A DNA stretch of 64,000 nt from Pyrocephalus nanus (taxonomy: Eukaryota > Chordata > Aves > Passeriformes > Tyrannidae). The notes beneath the pieces were generated by a model that had not been told where the DNA came from, did not search any database, and saw nothing but the letters and a program-made list of their open reading frames with translations. Location: assembly GCA_038380795.1 (NCBI GenBank), contig CM076277.1, forward strand, positions 2,013,501-2,077,500, read 5' to 3'. A program made the translations under genes and the position numbers. Below, piece after piece: positions 34,001-47,040 of this stretch; position 1 is the stretch's first letter; every line of letters begins with the position of its first letter.

Positions 34001-37000
34001 TCCTACCAGGTCTTGCAGGAGCTTCTTTATTTCCCCTTGGTGAGCAGTTTCCTCAAGCCTGAGGGTATCGTGATACTGCTGCTCTGCCTGCAAGAGCTGT
34101 TGGGCCATGTCTTCCCTCTCCTGCTTCCTGAGGGCTCTCTCTGCTTCCAGCTCACGTTGGAGGCACTTCACTTCCCCTGCAAACACGACCAACAGCAAGA
34201 TTCAGAGTCTTTACTGACCTCCAGCCCCTTTGGGCCTCAGAAGCCCTGCAGACAGAGGTGGCTTTACAGCAGCTTCTCTAGGCCGGGGTGTCACCAGAAA
34301 CAAAGCACACAAAGCTCCCACCTTGGATCACCTCCTTGGCCTGCATGACTGTGTGCAGCTGAGCTTCCAGGTGACTCCTGGTGATCTCCAGCTGAGACAC
34401 CTGCTGCTGAGCCGCAAACAGGCTGGATTCCAGGGTCTCCTTCACCGACCTACAAGATGCAAACACACAGAGAAAGGAGTTTCTTGCTCCTGACACCCAC
34501 AAGGAGTATTCCAGAATAACGTGGCTCAAGATCCCCACACCAGAGTACAGAAAATGGGTGGCATGGAATCTTGAATACAGAAGGCACATTTGTGCCATTT
34601 CCATAGCAAAGCAGGGCCCTCCAAGGGAATGCCCAAGCCTTCCTTATGGCCTGGCCTAGGGCAGACAGCCTGGCCCAGTGTGACCTCAATAGCAAATCTA
34701 CACCTGAAAAGCACAGAGGATGCATTAAACCCCCGTGTAGCGCTTCCCACCTTCATAATTCCAGCCCTTCAGTCAGGTCCTGCCCAGTGTGTCCCCCCTG
34801 CCTTTACCTGGCCTCTGCCAGCTGCTGGGAAGCGCCGTGTCGATCCCGCTCCGTGGCTGCCAGCCGCACCTCCAGGGCAGCCTTCTCCCGCCCCAGCAGC
34901 TCCTTCTCCCTGCACGCCCGGGCCAGCGCGCGCTCCTGGCAGGAGGACTCCTGGCGCAGCTGCTCCAGAGCCCTGCCAGCCGACTCCTTCTCCTGGGAAA
35001 CCTGGGAGGTGGACACACACACTCCAGCTCGAGTCCTTCCTCGGGAGCCCCGTGCAGAGCCAGCCAGTGCCACCTCGACGTCAGCCAGAGGACAAAGAGC
35101 TCCCGCGCTCCGGGCTGAGAGTTCAGAGCGTCTGCCGTACACAGCGCTGGTACCCCGGGCTGCCAAAGGGCACTGGCACCGTCAGCTTGGAAGTGATGTG
35201 TCAGGTCCTTCTGGTTTACCTGGGACCAGACACCTCCTTCACGACAAACATCCCTACTCCAAACAGCGGGGTTGTCGTGCAAAAATACTGCATCTTCCAG
35301 AACTGCCACTTTGCAAAGGAAACTTCCAGCAATCTATTCCAGAGCAGGAAGTTTTCAGGGAAGGTTGAGCAGAAGCAATTTTTCTCACTGAATCAAGTGG
35401 AAATACACAGGATTTCTCCTCCTGGGAAAAAACCCCCACGTGAAAGTGTCCCCTCCCTCAGTGTGTAAAGCAGCTGTGTGTGCGAGGGGATGCTTGGCAG
35501 GGAAACAGTCCTTGTGGGGAGCAGTCATATCGTGATTTAGGCAAGTCTGGCTGATGTGACCAAAGCAGACTATCTGTACAGCAGTTCACACCAACAACAG
35601 CATTTCCTTAGACAAAGAAGTTGTCTAATGTAGCTTAACTGTGCTTTTTGAGCTGTTTTCTTCACTATAAAACCTCTGCTGTGTATTTGCCAAACCTACC
35701 AGATCCTCCAAAATTGTGACTAACAGAAAAGAAACAAACCATTTTCTCACAGTTATCCTGTCATACCCAATCTGAACCTCCCCCTGGCACAACTTATGGA
35801 CATTTCCTCTTGTTCCTTGATCCCAGGCCACAGAGCCCAACCCCACCCTGGCTCCACCTTCCTTTCAGGGAGATGCAGAGAGTGAGAAGGTCCCCCCTGA
35901 GCCTCCTTTTCTCCAGGCTGAGCCCCCCCCGCTCCCTCAGCTGCTCCAGACCCTTCCCCAGCCCTGTTCCCTGCTCTGGACAAGCTCCAGCCCCTCAATG
36001 TCTTTCCTGTTGTGAGGAGCCCAAAACTGACTCCAAGATGTGAGATGAGGCCTCATCAGTGCCCAGCACAGGGGGACGGTCACTGCCCTGGTCCTGTTTG
36101 ACACACTATTTTTGATACAAGCCAGGATGCCTTTGCTCTTCTTGGCTACCTGGGCACACTGACAGCTCACCTGCAACTGCTGTTCACCAGCATTCCCAAA
36201 ACCTTTTCCCCCAGGCAGCTTTTCAGCCACAGAATTGCACATCTGTCTTAAACGGGCATTTCAAGGATTTAAAGACCTCGCTCCCTCTCTTACCAGTACA
36301 GGACAGCAGCCATAGACCTGCAGCTTTTTCCTGTTCTCCAGGCTCAAACTAACAGAGTTTTGAAAGCTGCAGACTCCACAACAAAAAGCATCAACAGAAA
36401 CATGTAGCCCATTTTTTTCATTTCAGAAAAAAGGTTCAGACCTACAGAGTTTGTTTCTTTTGCCATATGTGAGATTAGCAGCCCCACTCAGATTCAAGGG
36501 CAACACCATCATCTCTTTGCAGCTTATCAAAAGCCAAAAAAGACCAACAGAGACAGGTGGACTAAAAGACTCTGTAGAAGCTCAGGACAGCTCAGAACTG
36601 CAGAACAGCTCTGCAAGCCATCCACACATTTCCAAAAAGGAGCAAACAAAGCCTTTTTACCTCCAGCACTACCATGTGTCCCCTTGACCAAACCACGGCA
36701 GAATCTAACAGGTACAGCTCCCCTCAGCCAAGCAGCCAAATGCCCACCTGGACACACCACCTTTTTGGCTCACCTGACAGAATTTCTCCTGAGTTTCTGC
36801 CTTCTCCTCTCCCAGTGCCCTCAGTTCCACCCGCAGCTCCTCCTGTTGCTCCTCTGCTTCCTTCAGCAGCTGCTCCAGCTGGGCTTTCTCTGTGCAGAGC
36901 TCTTTGTTAGCTCTTTCACAGAAGTTCAGCTTCTCCCGCTCAGAGATCTTTGCTCTCTCCATCTCATCCACTTTAGCCGACAGAACTTCCTTCTCTTGCT

Positions 37001-40000
37001 CCAACTACAGTCAGGGAACCAGAGAGGAAATAAATACAGGAAGAATTACTAAGAAGGTTTGGCTTGGACACAAAAGGAACATTGCCACGGTCAGACTGTC
37101 CCCAGGCAAGAAGGCTGAGAAGAAGCAGCATTTGGAGACGAACACCTGGCAACACCTTTGGCGACTCTGCTCACCTGCAGCACGTGTTTGTTCAGCTGCA
37201 CTTTGTCCAGTGCAAGAGCTTCATTGATGCTGCTCATCTTTGCTGCTGCAGCCTGTAGATCGGCTCTTTCAGCGTTCAGCACGTTCTGAGCCCCTGTCAG
37301 CTCTGCCACCGACTGCTCTGCCTGCACAGGCAAAAGAACAATGGGACAACAAAGGCAGCAGAATCCCGGACTTCAGGCAGCAACTCCACGTCCCTGGCTG
37401 TCTCTGACTTACTCCCAGGGCAGAGCTCCCAATCAGCTCAAGGAAATACACAACCCCAAACAGTCAGTCTGGTCAAATCACCATTTTCCATGGAGAACAA
37501 CATGGTCCCTGTCTTCTACTGACAGAAACAGCATCTGGAAGGGTCCTGCTAGCAAAACTTCCTCTGACAAGTGCTGCCCAGGAATAAGGTGTTCATACCT
37601 TCTCCAGAGCCACGGTAAGCTCATCCTTCTCTTGCTCTAGCAGATCTCTCTGAAGCTGCAATTTCTCCAGTGTCTGTCTCATGACTAACAACTCCCTCTG
37701 CAATGATGAGTGTTTTCCCTCAAGTGCAGCCAAGTCCTTCACTCTATGAGGAGGGGAAAGGCGGGGTTTTTATCAAGAAACAGTCTATGCTCCAAATGAG
37801 GAACATTTGTGCACCATTTGTTTCTTTATGCTGAGCCTCCTCAAGCCCAGCACTGCCCACCCCTGCTCAGAGAAAGCCTGAGCACTCACAGGAGCTCCTG
37901 GTCACGCCGTGCTCTCTCCATCCTCTCCTGCTGCTCTGCCTTTTCTGCCTGGGCTGACTCTTCCTTCAGCTGCAGCTCAGCTTTACTCTGACGTAGACAA
38001 GAGGCTTCTTGCTCCATCAATCCAAGCTGTTGCTGTAGCTCTTCCCTAGTTTTCTCAAGATTTGCACAGTCCCTGCAGAGACAAGGCTCAGTCAGAAGAA
38101 CAACGAGGCCTGGAGAGTCACAGATCCCATTTTCAGCACTCCAGGATGGAGCTGGGGGCAGCAAGCTAAGGAAGACCTTGCTCTTTCCCTTTCAAGGAAA
38201 GAGCTGGAAAGGAAGGCAGGGTTTTGCTTTCCTTCAGTGAGAAGCAGTGGTTGGGAAAGGGCTCCCAAAGAACAGCATTCAGAGAGACATTTTGGAGAGA
38301 GGGCAGCATCTTGTGTTCCACCATGGCTGTCCATCTCAGAGACAGCCTTGGGAGTCACAGCAGAGCACGGAAAGCCCTGACATGACAATGCTGAAGTGCC
38401 ACACTGAGGCTACACGTGGAAGGGCAGGTGGGTTCTTTGCTCAGAACACCTCTGGACTCCCTCTACTGGAAACAGATTGCCTCTGGAATGCAGGAGGAGG
38501 AGGAAACACTCACCTCCTGAGCTCCTCTACCAAGGACTGCAGGTGCTGCTGGTGGCTGCTGGACTTCTTGCATTTCTCCTCAAGTTTCTCAAGCTTTTGC
38601 TGCACCTCCCTGCACTTCTCTTCCTGCTGTCTCTGCTGCTGCAGCAGGAAATTGTTTGAGTCCTCCCTGGCAGAAAGCTCTTCTCTCAGGGCCTGCAGGA
38701 TCAGACAAGGAAAGAGCACAAACAAGCAGTAAGGAGCAGGGAAGATGGCTCCAGAGAGCTGGAAGAAGCAGCAAGCACAGACAGCTCCCCTCAAGGCAAA
38801 AGCTGTGCTGAGGGTGTGGGGATCAAAGAGAGAAAAGCAGAAGAACACAGAGCAGGTGAGACCAGCAAGGCACTGTGGGACCACGAGTGTGAAGGCAAGA
38901 AAGAAAGGAGCTCAACTGGCTGAGGAAAGGGAAAGGTGTCCAGCTGAGCAAGGCATCAGCAGCTGAGCCTGTGGCCAGGGGCTGGACAAGCACAAGGTCT
39001 CACCTGTGTTGCCCCTCGCATCCTTGCCAGTGCTTCCAGAACCAATCCAAAGGCATGTCCTGTATCAACCGATCTCGGAGTGGAGAAGATGCTCCCAGAC
39101 TGTGCATGATGGGAACTGTCAGTGCAGATAATGCTGACCAGGCTGTCACTGTCATCCAACACCACCTGAGAGCCCACATCAAGCTGTTAGCCTTTGCTCA
39201 TTCTACTTGGTTTTCTTCATCTTACTCTTCTCTTCCCCTCACTTCACCCTGGAGTCATTAAAAACTCAGTTCTCTCATCTCTTCAGTCCAAGCAAGTTTG
39301 TCCCTGTGGCCATGGGTACTCCAGGGATTTCTGAATGCAGCTACTCTTCACAAGTGGGAAGTGGCTGGAGGCTGCCTGAATGCTCACTTTCTTGAAGATG
39401 TGTAAAAGAGCTGACAATTAAAACCCTCCTCCCTCCAGGGAATTTTAGGACTAAGTTGAGGTTACCCCTGAACAGTTACAATTACAGGGAGATTATAATG
39501 GTCAGAGAACATTGAGGGAAGGAGCAGAGTTGGCAAGTGCACTGACTGAGCCAGTGACCTTTTGTAAAAATCTGAAGAACAACAGTCATTGCTCCAGGAG
39601 GGTGGGGGAAGTGCCTAAGGAACGCTGGAATACAGATGTCAAGTAGCACACTCAAAGCACATTCCAAAAGAGACCTTAGTGGGACTGAGACTTCAAGTGG
39701 CTCAGCTGAAGTGTCACAGGACAGCAACTTGCAAGTTAGGACAGGTTCTATGTCAGAAAAGTGGTCTAAAATTAAAGAGGCAACGGCAGTTAACATAGTC
39801 ACTACACAACATGTATCTCTGGTCCCTGGGCTAGTCTGCTGCCTTCCTCAAGTACTTTAAAATCACATTTACAGAGATGTGGTCCCTCCACCAACTCTGT
39901 ACTCACCTCAGTGATATTTTTTATGAGCTTTTGTAGGAAAAGATTCTCTTCTTTGGCACTTTTAGTCAATGAAACTTCAAATTCTTTCTCTATCCAACTT

Positions 40001-43000
40001 GATTCCTGAGAACAGAATAAAGAAAGGGTAGGCAGGGAAGAGCTGCTCCCATCTGCAGTGTTCCCATCCTCAGCAGCATTGTCACACCAATGAGTTTCAT
40101 TGTGATTCCAGTGTACTCCTGCCCAAATCTACTCCATTTCTTCTTTGCTAAAAGGAGGAGGAAGACCAACAGCTGGTTTTTACAGACTGCTACTAAGCTG
40201 TCAGCTCCAAGCAACTTTGATCCCCAGAGATTTAAAGTCACAGGCAGAAGAGCATTGGTGTGACCCCTCAGAGGAAGACACCTGAACTGTCTGCAGTTCC
40301 TCTGCACTGCCTGCACCTGAACTGACTCCACATCTGCCAAACTCACAAGGAAGAGTTTGTCGAGGTGCCTGATGTTCCCACATGCTGAGCATCTTTCCTG
40401 CTCTGCCTCTTGAGGAAGCTCAGGCTGGAGAGCAAAGCCTGGGCTATCTCCCAGGTAAAGGTAAAACATACTAGAATCTCCACTGTGTCGTTAAGTGTTT
40501 TCATGGTCTTCTCCTTCTCCTCGTTCTGCTTCTGAGACTGTACAAGCAAGGCTGAGAGCTCCATCACCCTGAGAAGAGAAGGTCCACGTGCCATTCCAAA
40601 AGCTTTGCACACCATCACCTGTTAAAGAGCAAAGCAGCTCCCGGAAGCATAGCAGAGAAAGTTCAACCCAGAAAACACAGCAAAGGCAGTGCTTATCTCT
40701 ACAGGTTAATAGGCTTCATGTTGAGAAATGGCATTTCTTGCCCCAAAGGCTTCTGCACTCCTTCAAGGAATCTTGCAAGGCATTGTCAGCACAGAGGTGC
40801 TACAGTGCTGGTGATGGCCCTAGGCAAATTCCTCCCAACTCCTCCAGCACAGCCCTGAGTAGCAATGGAGACTCAGTTCTCTTTATACTGGTCTCAGTTT
40901 TTCATCAGGAATATACTAAGAATCACTCTAAGAGGCAATCTCTTTTCCACTCTTGTCTTATTCAGAAATCTCTGCCAGGCAGATGATTTTTTGAAGGCAA
41001 GAGTTTACTGGGGACAGAAATAGGGATGTGCAGAAAAGGTGTGTTCTGAATGTGAACAAAAAGATTATGTTGTAATAGCAAAGTTCCAAACACCTTTACC
41101 TGTCTTGAAGCTCCTTCTTCTCCAGGTCCCACCTGACTTGTGAGGCCACCACTTCCTGAGTCTTCTGGTTTATTTTCTGTTCCACTTGCTGCTCTGCCTG
41201 ATCCTTCAGGACAGGTTTAGCCAGAGTGATGGACTCCCTGAGCTGGATGCTGGAGCTCAGCTGGGAGCAGTTCACCAGGATAGACCCACAAAGCCTCATC
41301 TGTTCCGCCTTCAGCTCTGACAAATCTCTGGAGAGGAACCAAGAAACAGCCAAGGGTCACACCACCATCCTTATCAGCTGACTCACTTCTGAAGCATGGA
41401 ATCATGCAATAGGAAATGCTGGCAGGTGAGATGACAACTTTGTTGGGGAGAGTTATTCATGTGACACTTGGGGACCAGGACACATCTTGACAGCTGAACA
41501 ACGACTTTTCTGGGTAGTTGAGGGAGAAGTTTGTCTTGTCCTCAGACATAAGAAAAAAGATATGGCACAGCCAGAAGGCCTATTGTTGTTCCTCCTGCTC
41601 TTTTTTATTAACATACTCTTGATTATCATTAATAGATGTCAGGAATTTTACCAAAGTCCCCAGCTTTTATTCAAGGGGATCAGCCTTAAGTGCTGTTATC
41701 ATCCCCATTTGGACTGCTAAGAGGTTCATGACCATACCTACGTAATAAACACTTCAGGAAAGGGGTCTAAAAATTGGCCTAAAATGCTGTAACATAAAAG
41801 CACAAATAACACAAACGTTAAAGAGCAGGTCAGGCAGACTCTATACAATAGGGGAGACATAACCAAATAAGACAAACAGCTGACAGTAACCCAGAGTTTG
41901 AAATTGCATGCTGACACCAGAAGAAGGCATTATTATAGCTATGTTATTTTTGTGTAGAAGGCAACTGTGAGAAAGGAACCTCAGTGAGCCCAAGAACAAG
42001 AAAACAATCATAGAAAGAGGTATCAGTCTAAGCAAAATAAATCAGATAAATGCAGTAACAGCGTAGAGAAGCTATTTTTTTTCTCTCAGCAACACTGGGA
42101 GATGAATAAATGGATACAAACCAATCAAAATAAATGTACATTGGAAATGAAAAGGGGAAAAAATATGCATTAATGATCTTTCTCTCAGGAAAAGAAACCT
42201 GGTGAGATTTTCAAGGCAGGTTTTTGTCATTCTCTACAAGGGACTGCTCCATTCACCGAAGCATTGCACAGCTTCAGTGAGCCTGTGCCCAGGTGTCCAC
42301 ACATGGCTGTGCCTGTGCTCATGTGCCCACAAACCACCACAGTCAAGTCACCTGCTCAGGGCCTCTGCAGTGCTCACGGCTCAAGCTCCTCAGCTTTACC
42401 TGAAAACCAGCAGCAAACAAAACGCTTCTGAAAACAGCCCAAAGCATTGCTTCTGACTGCCAATGGGGAAAAAAAGGAGGAGAAATCCCCTCTTCTGCTG
42501 TCACTAATGCAACACCGAGGTTCAAAAAGCAGGTGTGAAGACAAGCCGTGTATTTTCTGCAGGAGAGCTCGCCTTAACTCCCACTCACCGGTCCGTGGCT
42601 GTCTTCATTTCCAGGAAATGACGGCGGAACGTCACCACCTGACGCCACAGGCCGAGTAGACGGTTGTGTTCCCCCCTTAAGTAGCTGTCATAGAGCTAAA
42701 CATGCAAAGACAGAAAGAAATGCCAAGAAGGGAACACCCACACTTCTCCTGCAGCAGTGGAGAGCAGCAAAACAAACTGGTCATGATTCATCCCCTCGCC
42801 TTGCAGAGGTGTCTCAGCCTCTGTGGAGGAAAACAAACACAAGCCCCTCCAAGCCCCGTGTCAGGCTGCCTTACAACAGGTACAGGAGGCCTGTCTTGTT
42901 CCTCTGTTTGGCTATTCTGAATCTGAACACACACACTCTCGTCCCCATTGCTCAAGGCTTTAGGAACTATTAAAAAGACAAGCATTCCTGTGACTACCCT

Positions 43001-45474
43001 ACAGTGCCCAGCAAGAGCCAGCATTTGCCTTCAGGACCCAGCAGTACAGTCACAGCAGGCAGGCATCACCCACCAGCACCATTTGCTGACACTCCTCCCT
43101 CTCACACTCCTGTCCTGCTTGCCAACACCAAAACCTCAGCAGAGCCTCCACACAGCAAGCTCTCTATGCCAGGAACAAAATGCAATCTCCTTCCGAGCTG
43201 GCATCAGGGCTGACTCCCCACAGCCCATCCCTACCTCACGCTCACGGCGCCATTCACTCTCCTTCAACTCCAGCTCCTCCCGGGCCCTCATCCAATCCAC
43301 CGTCAGCTTCCCAACATCTTCTCTGAGGGCTGAATTAACCTCACCGGCTTTATCAAGGTGCTCCCGCAGGAGAGAGTTCACTTCTGCCAGGTTCTCACAC
43401 CTTGGAAAGGGAGAAACAGCAATGAGGTCACTGAACAGCTGCTCTCCAGCATCCCTGTGACTTTCCAGCTGCCTCAACATTGACTTTGCTGTCTGAGAGG
43501 CAGCAAAAGCACTTTCCAGGATTAAGATCTGTGATGAAAAACTCATTTGCTTTTCCTCGCTTTGAGCCTTTCATGCCCACCTATGATTTTGTTTTCCCCT
43601 TCATCCTTGACGATGCCCACAATTAACAATGTGTCCCCTCCTTCATGCTGACGGTCACTGGATGCATCACCTTTCTCTAGCACTGTCTGAGCCACTCACC
43701 TACTGAACCACAGAATAATTTAGGCTGGAAAGGGACCTTTCATCCAGAATACACCCCCCCTCCCCACTCAAAGCAGGGCCATTCAGCACACAGCAATATT
43801 ACTGCACCACAGAAAACAGATGGTGGACCTTTCTCCTGTCAAAGCAGCTTGCCCAACTGCTTCCCCTGGGGACACCAGGCAGCATCGAGAGGTTATCCCT
43901 CACTTCCATGAGCATCCAGGATACCAAGTATGAAGAAATGCTTCTTCCTTGTACCTTTGCTGCTCCTCTTCCACCTGAAGCAGGGCTTTCTCCAGGCTGT
44001 GGTCTGCTGTGGCTTCCCACCTGCCTGGAAGGGATCCCTTAAGAGGAAAGGAAATGTTTAGTCAAATGCTGGTGTTTCCTTCACCAGTGTTAGCATCCAC
44101 CACCTTCCTGTCCATTAGCTGGGTATCTCAGGAGCTGGTGGCTTTTTCCAGATGTTGTGACTACAGGGAGGAAGGGAGGAAAAGGGAAGAGTGTTACTCA
44201 GTGAGTAGCTCTCCTCACTCTCCCACTGTTAGTTAGTTCTCCCACACTCCCTCACAGCTACATATCCTCAGCTCATGACCTCACGTGCTGACCTGAAGCC
44301 TGGGAACACTCTCCTACTCTACCTTTCAGTTTCTACGTTTACTTTAGCTGTGAAGCAGAAAGAAAAGCACAGAGTCAGATCTGTACATTGAACACCAGCA
44401 TTCCTGCCTCCCAAAACGCTGTGTTTCAACTGGTTCTTCCTCCAAGACAGCTGTACCATGTAACAGGCAGCACAGTCCTCTCCTGAGACCCAGGACATAA
44501 AGCTATAAAGCACTCTTTCACAAAATTAAAATCCTCAGCTGAGTTTTCCAGACTAGCATTTCTGGGACTACTGGCTGCCCTAAGAATGGCAACTGGGCAA
44601 AACTGATGGGAAAACTCAGAGAGCTTCTCTAAACCCTCAGATAGTAAAATCTTGTTTTCCTGTCACTGAATTGTGGAGGTGTTTTTCTGGTCTGCACTTG
44701 GGATTGCTATGTACACTCTCTTAAGTCCACAACCTGCACACTCACCCCTCCGTTTTTCACTTGCTGCTCCAACTCTCGACACCAAGCCTGGTACCTCAGT
44801 ACCTGGGTGGATACAGAGAATGAAGGTGAGTGAATGCAGCTCGTAACGCAGTTGGTTCCTCCTGCATTAGTTTTTCTCTGAATCTGTACAGCCAAGCACA
44901 GCGATGCTGCTACAGTCAACAAGAAGTGATTTCAACAGAGAGAAGCTTCACTTTGATATGACAGAGATCGAGGCGGGGTTTCTTTGACATGTAGCGCTGT
45001 CTGTGCACCTGAGACAGCGATGGAGACACACGTGGGCAGCTCTGCCGGGCCTACGGCCACCACCTACCCCGACACAGCGGCTGGGTGTTCGAGGGGACAC
45101 CTCCCTTGAGGCGAAGGAAATGAGTTTTCAAATTTCCTTTGCAAGCCAACCAGCTCGGCTCCCGCCCCGGACAAGCCCTGCTAAGGGGGCCGGACAGCAG
45201 CGCTGCCTGGAGCTCGGCGGGGCGACCGCGGCGGCTCCGGGGCCCTCGTTCCCCGAGCTCCGGGCAGGGCGGGGAGCCCCGGGGAGGCCACACCGAGTCC
45301 CCCCACCCCGGGCAGAGCGGGCGGCCCGGCCACCCCTCCCGGCCCCGCGCACCCCCCGCCCCTCACCTCGTCCTGCAGCTGCCGCACCAGCCCCGCCTGG
45401 CGCTGCTGCGCCTCCTCCGCGCTCCGCAGCTGCCTCCGCAGCGAGCCCGGGCTGCGCTGCCCGTCCTCCGCCAT
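19089..45474 (-). CDS. CEP250: CEP250 (C-Nap1), complete, 31 coding exons
   Basis: Centrosomal coiled-coil linker protein at the proximal ends of centrioles. It docks rootletin fibres and is released at mitosis by NEK2 phosphorylation. Coding exons, 5' to 3': 45367-45474, 44746-44802, 43955-44037, 43235-43400, 42589-42695, 41100-41327, 40472-40568, 39907-40005, 39004-39165, 38514-38692, 37890-38072, 37599-37743, 37175-37321, 36774-37004, 34808-35001, 34322-34449, 34007-34176, 32993-33172, 31795-31929, 31383-31517, 30650-30930, 28938-29097, 28087-28399, 27527-27654, 27210-27330, 26222-26376, 23122-25734, 21329-21481, 20854-20967, 20640-20690, 19089-19370. All phases join: 7305 nt, 2434 residues, close to human. 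The N-terminus reads EEAQQRQAGLVRQLQDE, then LREDVGKLTVDW (rootletin-like region); nearly all the rest is heptad coiled coil; the C-terminus keeps ERRRLKR and EAETQKLDQSL. The intron after 28087 has a GC donor. Confidence 0.96.
20225..20400 (+). mobile_element. CR1 LINE 3' end in a CEP250 intron
   Basis: It reads aggctgcccagggaatggtgg ... ggactagatgatctcagaagg and ends gattctatgat, the CR1 3' terminus. It is inserted antisense to CEP250. Confidence 0.85.
23122..25734 (-). CDS. CEP250: CEP250 exon 27, 2613-nt coiled-coil exon
   Basis: A single phase-0 exon of 871 codons, flanked by the acceptor ctttgcag before TGT GAA CGG and the donor GTAGGC at 23121. It encodes continuous Glu/Gln/Lys/Leu-rich coiled coil. 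Three units of exactly 105 nt (35 residues, five heptads) follow one another, with the recurring string ggatctgatctcctgctccc starting at 25027 and 25132 and a variant at 25237. The protein reading is KELEEREQEIRSQ followed by an ELEK turn. An exceptionally long central exon is, as I recall, also a feature of mammalian CEP250. Confidence 0.95.
29125..30440 (+). mobile_element. CR1 LINE internal fragment (pol region) in CEP250 intron 21
   Basis: Decayed sequence of the CR1 second open frame. agaagggccaaggcccacctgg, cttctttacatcagtctgcac and ggatcagattggagaacacc sit in the order expected between endonuclease and reverse transcriptase. It is full of stops. The large intron 28938/30650 is mostly this element, antisense to CEP250. 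Confidence 0.7.
33345..33425 (-). mobile_element. Short CR1 3' terminus in a CEP250 intron
   Basis: gaatcatgggagtcgcggaatc ... tgttggaaaagacctttacagg ... gagtccaaccac is the reverse complement of the common CR1 3' end. Confidence 0.7.
35785..36240 (-). mobile_element. CR1 LINE fragment in CEP250 intron 14
   Basis: Reverse-complement CR1: tgagcctccttttctccaggctgag, cacagggggacggtcactgccc, acaagccaggatgcctttgc and cccaggcagcttttcagccac appear in order. It accounts for part of the 1.8-kb intron between exons 14 and 15. Confidence 0.85.
43705..43930 (-). mobile_element. Degenerate CR1 3' end in a CEP250 intron
   Basis: ccacagaataatttaggctggaaagggacctttcatccag resembles the reverse complement of a CR1 terminus. 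The remainder is too decayed to be sure where it ends. Confidence 0.5.
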
Positions 45475-45665
45475 GGCCCGGCCGAGCCCGCCCGCCCCGC
45501 CGGGCCGCACCAAAGCCCTGCCCCGCCGGGTCGCGGTTCCCGCCCGCACGGAGGGGCCCGCCCGCCGGGCCCTGCCCTCCCCCGGGCTGCGGGCGGAGCG
45601 GCTCCCTCAGCCCGGCCGGGGCCGCGGGGCGGGGGTGGGGAAGCCTCGCTGTGAGGCCTCTCCGC
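45170..45665 (-). promoter_or_regulatory. CpG island promoter of CEP250
   Basis: Very GC-rich and CpG-rich sequence surrounds the CEP250 start codon at 45474. The composition returns to normal beyond about 45665. I see no TATA box. A bidirectional role is possible, but the next plus-strand gene (GDF5) starts 4.6 kb away. Confidence 0.75.
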
Positions 45666-46489
45666 GGCTCTGCCGAGGGAAAGCGCTGCCCTGGCAGAAA
45701 CGTTAATTAATTAGAAAAAAAGCAGTGATCACGAATCCCCCGCGTTTCACCGGGAGTTGTTCTGCGAGCTGGTTAAAGCTCTCGTTGTTTAAAATCGTTT
45801 TGTATTTGGCTGTGAACGACGCTGTCTTGTTTTCAGGCCCTGCGTTTTGCGTGCTGTGGCGGTGAATGCTTCCTCACCGACATTCGGGCTTTTTGGAGAG
45901 GTGGAACAGATGAATTGCCACCAAGATTCTCTTTGGTCAGCTAAGTAGTTTGGGATCGCTGGCTCTGAAATCTCGAATCATTTAAATATGCTTGTGTTGC
46001 AGAGAGGAACAACACCTGTAGAAGGCAATGCAGGCTAATTAACACTGTGTGCCGAGTGAAGGGACTCCTTCAGTAAATAGGCTTCCAAAAGTTTGAAGTA
46101 AAACCCGTATTTCTCTAATTGATAACAGGCAGAGATACCAAAACGTAGGCAAAAACCCATTTTCAGTTTACTCAGAGTTGGGAGAATTAGGTAAACCTGT
46201 GGATCCAAGAAAAAAAAATCAGATAAAAATTCTTGATTTTGGAAAACCCTTGCCTGGGTCTGAGCACCAGGTCAGGCCCAGCTCCAAAGGGTCCCGCTGT
46301 TGGAGCTGCAGGAAGCAGCCAGATGGCTCCAGCCGTGGGCTCTCACAGCCCCCCGGCCTGCAGGGTGGGACATGCTGAGCACTCAGAGCCTCCTCCATCC
46401 TCGGATCTACGGTGGAAGCAAGAGTCCTCCAGCCTTGCCAGCAAAATGCTGTGGCCTCAGCTTAGTCCCAGTGCCCCTGGGACGGGCTG

Positions 46490-47040
46490 TGCAGTGGATA
46501 GGGCCAGTCTGTGCTGGGGCAGCCTCATCTCGACTCCTCGGGGCACTTTTGGCCACCACAATATAAGAAAGATGTAAAGCTGTTAAAGAGCATCCGAAGA
46601 GCCATGAAGATGGTGAGGAGCCTAGAGAGGTCATACGAGGAGCGACTGAGGTCACTTGGTCTATTCAACCTGGAAAAGACTGAGAAGAGACTCATTGGGG
46701 GCTGCAGCTCTTCCCAAGGGGCAGCAGAGGGGCAGCTGCAATCTCTGCTCTCTGTGAGCAGTGACAGCACCCAGGGAACGGCTGGAGCTGTGTCAGGGCA
46801 GGCTCAGGTTGGATCTCAGGGAAAGGTTCTTCCCCCACAGGGTGGTTGGCACTGAGCAGGCTCCCCAGGGCAGTGGGCACGGCCCCAAGGCTGTCAGAGC
46901 TCCAGGAGGGTTTGGACATCACTCTGAGGGACAGGATGGGATTGTTGGGGTGTCTGTGCAGGGCCAGGAGTTGGACTGGATGGTCCTGGTGGGTCCCTTC
47001 CAGCTCAGGAGATTCTGTCATTCTATGATTCTGTGATCCA
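46490..47040 (+). mobile_element. CR1 LINE 3' end between CEP250 and GDF5
   Basis: CR1 of about 550 bp: gccatgaagatggtgaggagc, ctggaaaagactgagaagaga, acagggtggttggcactgagcagg, then the end tctgtcattctatgattctgtgat. The related element at 60878-61135 lies in the opposite orientation. Confidence 0.9.

Noticed and set aside
34590..35468. 292-codon plus-strand frame
   Set aside because: It is antisense to CEP250 exons 15 and 16 and their introns. The CEP250 reading is clearly conserved and the plus reading is not recognisable.
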